Shown: positions 57,318 to 64,000 of the stretch, piece after piece | Position numbering within the stretch: the stretch's first letter is position 1 | Layout of the letters: the number at the start of each line of letters is the position of its first letter | Source of the DNA: Filosporella fistucella | Taxonomy: Eukaryota; Ascomycota; Leotiomycetes; Helotiales | Length of the DNA stretch: 64,000 nt | NCBI GenBank assembly: GCA_030077755.1 | Contig: JAQJZZ010000017.1 | Span: forward strand, 2,108,001 to 2,172,000 | Direction: 5' to 3' | Notes under the pieces: generated by a model | Seen by the model: the letters and a program-made list of their open reading frames with translations, nothing else | What the model was told of the DNA's origin: nothing | Databases searched by the model: none | Position numbers and translations under genes: made by a program

Positions 57318-57930
57318 CTATGTTGAAGCCGACCGACCAAAAAGATGAAGTGTTGGTTTATGCTGAACAGCCCCTCCTGCTTCGTCTACTGTTCTCTTGA
57401 CATCAAAATCGGTATCTTCAACAGTGATCAACATGTTATCCATCGTCTTCTCGGCATAAGTAGCCACTGTCGCGTTATCAAGCTGACGAGCATTTTCAGC
57501 GATCTCCTCTAAACGTCGTAACCAGAACATCTATCTCTGGGGACGGAACCCGAAGCTAGGAACTTCCATTCCGCCATCTTTCTGCAACAATTCTCCAAGT
57601 TTACTGATTGAAACCGGAACTTTGCTCCAATGGTGATCAAATAGTTAGGTAAGCTTCAACCCTGCTGTGAACAGGAACGCATTGACAGCAGGCAAAAAAT
57701 TTGCAATGCTGAGGTCACCCTGCTTTCGAGCTGGGTCTTCTTCCTCTTGCTCATCTAATCTTCCAATCCATCTTGTGTTCTCCAAATCATCCCTTATGGC
57801 CACGAGAGCAATGCCACTGAGGCGATCGTCTGTAATCACAACTGATGTAAGCTTTGCAAGGAAACTTGCAAAATTGAGACGCTGTCTTGCAGACATTGTC
57901 GCATAGTCAGTGATCCAAACCATCCTGGAT
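57318..57930 (-). pseudogene. Decayed protein-coding fragment with two in-frame stops
   Basis: One frame on the - strand is continuous from about 57926 to 57318 apart from two stops: TAA at about 57647 and TAG at about 57533. Between and around them it looks like real protein: RQRLNFASFLAKLTSVVITD, LSIANFLPAVNAFLFTAGLK, FDHHWSKVPVSISKLGELLQ, MFWLRRLEEIAENARQLDN. I recognise this only as resembling a fungal family of hypothetical proteins and do not name it. The contexts K-L-T-stop-L and P-Q-R-stop-M-F-W suggest original Gln and Trp codons, both lost by C-to-T or G-to-A change. An acceptor-like AAATCCAG just before the start hints at a lost first exon. Confidence 0.55.
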
Positions 57931-58458
57931 TTGCTAAATCAGAAAACTAAATAAGGAAACTTATCGCGCAAATGAAATACGTGACTCAGGGATAGCTTCC
58001 TTATGCCACCACCTGACTAACCATTCTCTGCAACGGAGACGAATTCCATATGCGACGTAAGATGTGAGTATCAAGTAAGCGCCTGCTTTGGATTGCAGCG
58101 GTATTTGTGCTATCTTCGTGGCGGGCGGTTCCTGCACCTATAAAATGATTGTTTCATGTGGTCATTGTACCACCATAAGCATTGCAGGGATTATTCTAAT
58201 TGGTAAAGACAACCAACAATCCTTCTAAACAGGACATCGGTCTCTCGGCCTGCATTCAAAACAACTGTCAACCGCCAGTAGGCCGAGTAAAAGGAGACTC
58301 GGCCTTGAAACGTGTTTTATTGCGGATAGGCTTGACAACTGTTAGCTCCAAAATAGATATCTGGATGAGGTCCTTGAGAAAGAGAATGTAGCTTGTTTGT
58401 TTGTCTCTTGTTCGTATTTGGGTCATTCCCATGAGCTTTTAATTTCCCTTTTTTTGCA
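57931..58458. other. Intergenic region upstream of the GHKL gene
   Basis: No gene is seen in about 530 bases. It must contain the promoter of the large gene starting at 58459. Confidence 0.5.
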
Positions 58459-61400
58459 ATGTCGGGTCCAGTTGACGGCGAAAGCAGAGCTCGGCAGATT
58501 ATCCAGGAAATAGTCAGGAAACATGGCTTTGTTCAAGAGAGTACTCTCCAATTGATTGATTCGTTAGTCAGTCAAGAAGCACGACGAGAGGTTGAGGAGG
58601 CGCTGCTTGCAAAGGACCTTCAAATCGGATCCTCAGTCCTGACGTAAGTTTCCCTCTACCCCCCTAAGTACCAAAAACAATAACTGTGACTGACTACATC
58701 AGTTTGGCAAGGAACTTATACACAAGTCAGGCGCGATTCGTTTTTGAACTGCTCCAGAATGCAGACGACAATCAGTACACAAGAGGGCAGGATCCCTTTG
58801 TGCAATTCCGAGTCTACCCTAATCGAATTGAAATTGAGTGCAATGAAGATGGCTTCACCGAGCAGAATCTCACAGCCATTTGCGACATCGGAAAAAGTTC
58901 CAAGACTGGGTCACAAGGCTACATTGGCGAAAAAGGGATCGGTTTTAAGTCTGTTTTCATGGCAGCTTGGAGAGTGCATATACAGTCTAACGATTACTCA
59001 TTTGATTTTGTGCATCGAAGAGGAGATTCTGGGATGGGGATGATTACCCCAATCTGGCAGGAACGAAGAGACCGTACTCTTCCATTTGAGTTGACGAGAA
59101 TCACGATGTACCTACATGATCATGATGATCCAGCCGAGAGTGAAAGATATCAGCAGATTATCAATCAGCAGTTCCTTGAGCTACAAGATACACTTCTCCT
59201 ATTTTTGAGAAGATTACGCAAGATCGAGATATCTTTCTTCGACGGGAACGGCAACCCCACGAACAACACAATATTTAGTCTCAAAAGGCCACAAAGCCCA
59301 GATACTGCAACCATCGAAAGGTCATGTACTGATGAGTCCCAAAACCGGGAGCAAACTTACCATATCACAAAACATATTGCTAGAGGACTCGCTCGGAGTG
59401 AGAACAGGGATATTTCCGAGGCTGAGGAGGCTACCAATTCTTTCTCAACCTCTGAAATCGTCATAGCTTTTCCCGTCATTCGGAATTCAGAGACTGGAGC
59501 AGAGGTGCCCATGATAGAACCACAGGAAGTATTTGCGTTTCTTCCTGTGAGGAAAATGGGATTCAATGTGAGCAAATGCCAAACTCACTTTAATCAAACT
59601 TTGCTGACTACACCGCAGTTCCTGATCCAGGCGGATTTTGTGACCCAAGCAAACCGACAAGACATCGTAATGACTTCCCGACGGAACCAGGGACTCATCA
59701 ACGCCATCGGAGATACTTTTATTCAAGGAGTGTTACAGCTCTGCAAGTATAATACTCTTGAGTACCAATGGATGAGATACCTGCCTGTCGAGGGTAGCTT
59801 TCCATGGGATGGCTTGTGGAAAGACCTTGTTTCGAGCATCAAGTATAAGCTTGGAGTGTTGCCAGTTTTCCGGTCACTTGAACAAGGTACTTGTCGCACA
59901 ATCAAGGAGTTATTTTCCAGACTTGCTCTTTTCAACGACCAGCATGGCGCCCCACTATTTGCTGACTTGCGTCCTGAATTATACTTATCTGACTCTTACG
60001 CGGCTTCAGATATCCGAATTCTGGAATCGTTTGGGCTTCAAACACTCTATTTTGACGCCGTTGTAAGTATGGTAGAGCAAGATTTACAAGCGGAGCCTGG
60101 GCATTCCAGAATCAAGTCTCCAGATACCAATGATACTTGGAATACCAGGGCTTATGAATTACTAAGCATTCCTTGGAAAAACAACTGGCAAGAGGGGACA
60201 ATTATTCCGAGGCTCAAGCAAGTGAACATTATCCCTCTACAAGACGGCTCATGGGTCTCTTCGGAGGCTGGAGATATTTTCTATCCTCAATTTGGTGTGG
60301 CATCGGTTCCAAAGGATCTTGGGATGAAGTTAGTTGATCAAAAAGCGTCTAGGAACATGATGCGCCGTAAATTTTTCGACAATTTGGGGGTCCGTCGTAT
60401 CGATGCTCCATTTGCACGTAACATACGCCAACAAATCCTTCACCACTCTACGGAAGGACTGACGATGGTTAGCCTTCAGTCGTCTGTCGAGAGAATGAGA
60501 TTTCTGTTTCTTACACAGCACCTTATCCCTGAAGATGAAGAGGAGAATATATCAGACAAATTCAAGGTCTATAGCCATCTTAGCATGGCGATGTATCCCA
60601 ATGCTGCTGACTTCTACATCGCAAATGACGACCCTTATGGTGCTGAAGTATTTCTCCGGCAAAAAGGTCGATACGCTAACTTCGTCAACTCTTGCTACTT
60701 TGAGGAGGCTCTTTCAGTTGCACCTCTCTCTATTCCCACTTTGCACCAGTGGATGCATCAGCACCTGGGAATTCGAGAACATCTTCGATTGGTCTCGCCG
60801 AACAAAGCATCGCTCTCTATGGAGTGTTTGGATACGGCTATAACCCGATCAGAAGAGTTTCTTGGCTTTCTCGGACATCTTTGGCCATTCGAGGAGCACA
60901 TTATTTTATCACATGCCCCATTACTTACTGCTTTGAGGGAAACACGGGTTCTTTGCATGGATGGGGAAATGATGTCGTTCAATAATACTTATATCCCTCT
61001 GAGACGGCTACAAGATAAACATACATCATACTTTTTGGGCGATGAATACTTCCCATTCATCCAATCTGATGAACTATCCGGCCAGGAACGAGTCCCCGAT
61101 CCTTGGTTGTTTCTTGTCAGAAATCTTGGTGTGGGCTACAAAGACACAGTCGGGTTCCGGTTGCAATTAATTACGTACCTCAAAAAGGCCAATGAGGATG
61201 CAGATGCACTGGTAAACCCAGCTCGTGTGATGAAGTTATATCACTCAATTGTGAACTGCATAGAAAGGTATCGATTGCCCCCAACTTCCGACACAAGCAG
61301 AATGATCCAGTAAGAATTTCTATAAAGTCTCCTTCCTATGATTATATTACCTAGATATGCTAAGTGTCTCTCTAGGTCATTCTTCCATCAGAATAGCCTA

Positions 61401-63958
61401 GTTTTCGTTCCTCGATGGATGTCCAAGCCAGCATTGTGGAGGAAGCCCGAAGATTGTCTGTGGGATGCGCCGAGTGACTTTATATCCAAGGCGCCTTTGA
61501 AAGAATCCTACACCTCATTGCTCAACGAGTCAAGAATTGAATTTCAGAAGATGGAAAAATTCTTTTGTACAACTTTGGTTATCCGAGATATAGATTGGTT
61601 CGATGTAGTGGATGAACTGGGGGCATTGAAACATCGACAGATTATGACCCGCGGAGTAGGGACTCAACTATTTGAAATATTGTCCCGAAGATTACCAACC
61701 GAGGAGGATGACAAACGAGCTATCAGGTGCTTCAATCCAGCTTGAAATTATTGAAAACTAATGCTCGGCAGAGGATTTTTCGAGGATGATGCCCTGATTT
61801 ACATCGACCACAGTGGCACACCAGGATGGCATAGACCATCTGATTGTGTGTGGTCTGATACGACACATATCCACGGCAAAATTGCGGTCAATACACAATA
61901 CGGTCATCTGCAGAATTTATTCATGGAAATACTTGGTGTCCAACAACTAAGCCTAGCGATGGTGATTGACAATCTGCTAGCAGTAAGATCTTTAGATCTA
62001 GGAGTTTCAGAAGTTAAAGAGCTTTTGAAAAGCTTAAACTCTTTTCTTAGCACAGAAGCAAACCCGACATGCCCGGACGGACTTCTCAACATTCCAATAT
62101 TCCCAATCAGACAGCCAACAACCGGTACTGTCATTCTCTGTGATACACTCACACAATTCGTTTTGGTAGATAGAGAAGGCCCTCCTAGTCAGTTCAAAAA
62201 TGTGGTCAAGTTTCTAGATTTCACTCTCCAGGAAATTCGTCGCCTACAGCCACTTCTATCATGGATGGGGCTTGAGTCTAGGTATTTGTCTCGGTGCATG
62301 AAGGAAGTTTCTCGTGTGGGTAATGGGGTACAAGTTCCGATCTCTCAAACCCATCGCGACATAAGAAGGAAAGCATACGCCCTTTTACGGTTTGAAACTA
62401 TACTCCACAAGGAAGCTTCAAAGCTAACATGTTTAGTATTTCTGCCGCATGCAACAGTCCAAGATATACAACCAACGCTTTGGGGCTTTACGACGTTCTT
62501 CGGAGCGCAATCACAATTGAGTGTGGGCTGATCTCCTCCAGACTATACTTTGAACAAGATAGTACTATGCACGAGATAGAAATCAGTCGAGGCGACCTAC
62601 ATATTGATGACTCAAGTACCTTGACAATATACGTTCCTAACGACGCAGAGTCCCAGGAATGCTGTTTCAAATTTGACCTCCCCCACCGCTTGGCTTTGTG
62701 GATGATGACAAACCCGTCAACGGGGACGCAGGTGATGATTGAGCGTGGCATGATTAACGTGATCAACTCCATCTTGAATTGTTCTATTCCAACAATCGGC
62801 AGGATACTAGAGAAAGAAGGCATACCTCAAATTCCTGGGATTGTTGAGATTCCAATCGCCGCTTTAGAACTTGACCAGTCAGCTGAGAGTGCAACAGAGG
62901 CCGTTGCCGATGATTTGATAGACCTTGGAGAACGTTTACCGCGCACTCCAAACAACTCGCAAGGGAATGTCAGGTTCTCTCTCCCTAATGCGACATTTTC
63001 ACAGCCAAGGACGCCATGGTCCAGGGGAACATTGCAAAGCACTCCAGGTCAGCATACCCCCTTGACCGACCCCAGAGATTACGATAGGTTGGATGATCCA
63101 GGCGTAACATTCAATGTTGACTCAATTCCCCCGCCTCAATTTCATCTACCAGAGCAACAGGCAATATCACAGTATCGTCGACTGTTGGAAGGTGTACTAG
63201 GTTTGGCTGAGAGAACCAGCATACCCAGCAATTTTGAGGGCATTTCGACCGCATTTCAAAGCTTGGCAGTCGAAGACGACCCCTTCGAGGGATTTTATTG
63301 GACTTATATTTCCCAGGATTGGGAGCACAGAAAAAGAGTTGGCGCCGCTGGAGAATTATTTGTAAGTAATGTTAGCCTAAAATTAAAGCTGACTATTCTG
63401 ACTTTCGCACAGGTATTCAAAATGTTGTCCAGAATTCCTAGTCTAGGGTTTAATCTTGAAAACTGGCGTAGTAGCATACGAGGGTATGTTCAGGTTCTTC
63501 CTGAGTATCAAGACTTGACTGCCTGGCCGGGACGCGAGACATCAGATCTCGTATATGACGACATAAATGGTGCCTTCACTCTTTTAATGATTTCGCTTGG
63601 GTACTTGACTGGAGAACACTGGGCGGGTAAAACTCCTAGATACTATATAGAAGTCAAATGCACGACAGGAGCCTGTGAAACGCCCTGCATTGTCAGCCAG
63701 AATCAGGTCGATTTAGTGAGTGCAAGCCATGAAAGCCTCGGTGCAATAGCTAACAACAAATTCTCACAGATGGATGCCACAACTAATGGTCCACATGGAA
63801 ACGAGAGCCAAGGTGCAGTATACGCTTTGTTTCGTGTATTTGGCCTAGGCAGTAGCTCTATGGGACTCAAGATCTATATAGACCCCTCGGAGCAAAAGAG
63901 GCTTGGTAAGCTTGCTTTCACGTCGGAGAAGTATTTTGTAGCTCCTACGAGACGGTAG
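58459..63958 (+). CDS. Sacsin/NO VEIN-type GHKL ATPase with C-terminal DUF3883-like nuclease domain
   Basis: Seven exons (58459-58643, 58703-61309, 61376-61726, 61772-62389, 62437-63361, 63413-63715, 63770-63958) give 1725 residues, complete within the window. After a helical N-terminus comes a GHKL (Hsp90-type) ATPase: N-box ELLQNADDNQY (Glu77, Asn81, Asp84), NEDGF at 109-113, DIGKSSK at 123-129 and GEKGIGF at 137-143. The long middle region, with WFDVVDELGALKHRQIM and repeated W-x-x-P-x-D-C-x-W units, is typical of NOV-like proteins. Near the C-terminus, GAAGELFVFKML, SDLVYDD (Asp1607) and YIEVKCTTG (Glu1642-x-Lys1644) form a PD-(D/E)xK-like DUF3883 domain. The last two introns (51 and 54 nt) keep the frame open and could be missed. 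Plant NO VEIN and relatives are nuclear; the fungal role is unknown. Possible action is ATP-gated nucleic-acid cleavage, by inference. Confidence 0.92.
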
Positions 63959-64000
63959 ACTGAGTAGTATAAGGGTGTACGAATAGGGTTCTGGAAACAC

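Noticed and set aside
62429..62470. Start of a separate gene at MFSISAACNSPRY
   Set aside because: The GHKL protein continues through a 47-nt intron (62390-62436) into this frame, giving ALLRISAACNSPRY. No independent start is needed.

Overview
The window is nuclear DNA from a filamentous ascomycete (Pezizomycotina; gene content and style suggest Leotiomycetes/Helotiales, but I cannot prove the genus). The evidence is short GT-AG introns, mostly 44-60 nt, with CTAAC/CTGAC branch points; three Zn2Cys6 transcription factors; fungal NLR-like and HET-domain genes; and in-frame TAA/TAG stops of the kind left by repeat-induced point mutation (RIP). There are no operons, tRNAs, rRNAs or CRISPR arrays. 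Exon borders below were worked out by hand from reading frame, splice consensus and protein continuity. Every multi-exon model given sums to a multiple of three.

Layout. 1-1287: 3' part of a Pho89-type phosphate transporter. 1288-3928: gene-free, AT/pyrimidine-rich, with a GC palindrome and a possible solo LTR. 3929-19837: a metabolic block on the + strand: cytochrome P450, enoyl-reductase-like MDR enzyme, Zn2Cys6 factor, Upc2-like Zn2Cys6 factor, membrane-anchored MOSC (mARC-like) protein and zeta-class GST/maleylacetoacetate isomerase. 20051-31346: a defence-like island: an ankyrin-subtilase fusion and a 304-aa conserved unknown on the - strand, facing a divergent 1828-aa NLR-like protein (hydrolase-like, NACHT-like, ankyrins, ZZ finger). 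32014-33012: an SDR oxidoreductase. 34440-36128: a decayed F-box/LRR-type gene. 36447-39083: a 728-aa Zn2Cys6 factor (-) whose first intron ends in GG instead of AG. 39084-45825: gene-poor, AT-rich, holding a RIP-type HET pseudogene with nine in-frame stops. 45826-47532: a membrane protein of unknown role. 47533-48664: degenerate TTAGGG arrays and AT-rich DNA. 48665-50954: two small secreted proteins (-). 52019-56272: a divergent pair, FAD amine-oxidase-type enzyme and Liz1-type transporter. 57318-57930: a decayed unknown gene. 58459-63958: a complete 1725-aa sacsin/NO VEIN-type GHKL ATPase with a C-terminal DUF3883-like nuclease domain.

How they fit together. The most striking material is the concentration of self/non-self or cell-death style genes in about 40 kb: ANK-subtilase, NLR-like, HET remnant and GHKL-DUF3883. 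They are interspersed with decaying copies and AT-rich DNA, as is typical of fast-evolving accessory regions. The ANK-subtilase / 304-aa protein / NLR-like trio is the best candidate for an undescribed functional module. That grouping is an inference from position and domain type, not something the sequence proves. The P450-MDR-regulator block and the oxidase-transporter pair look like small metabolic units, but no backbone synthase is present.
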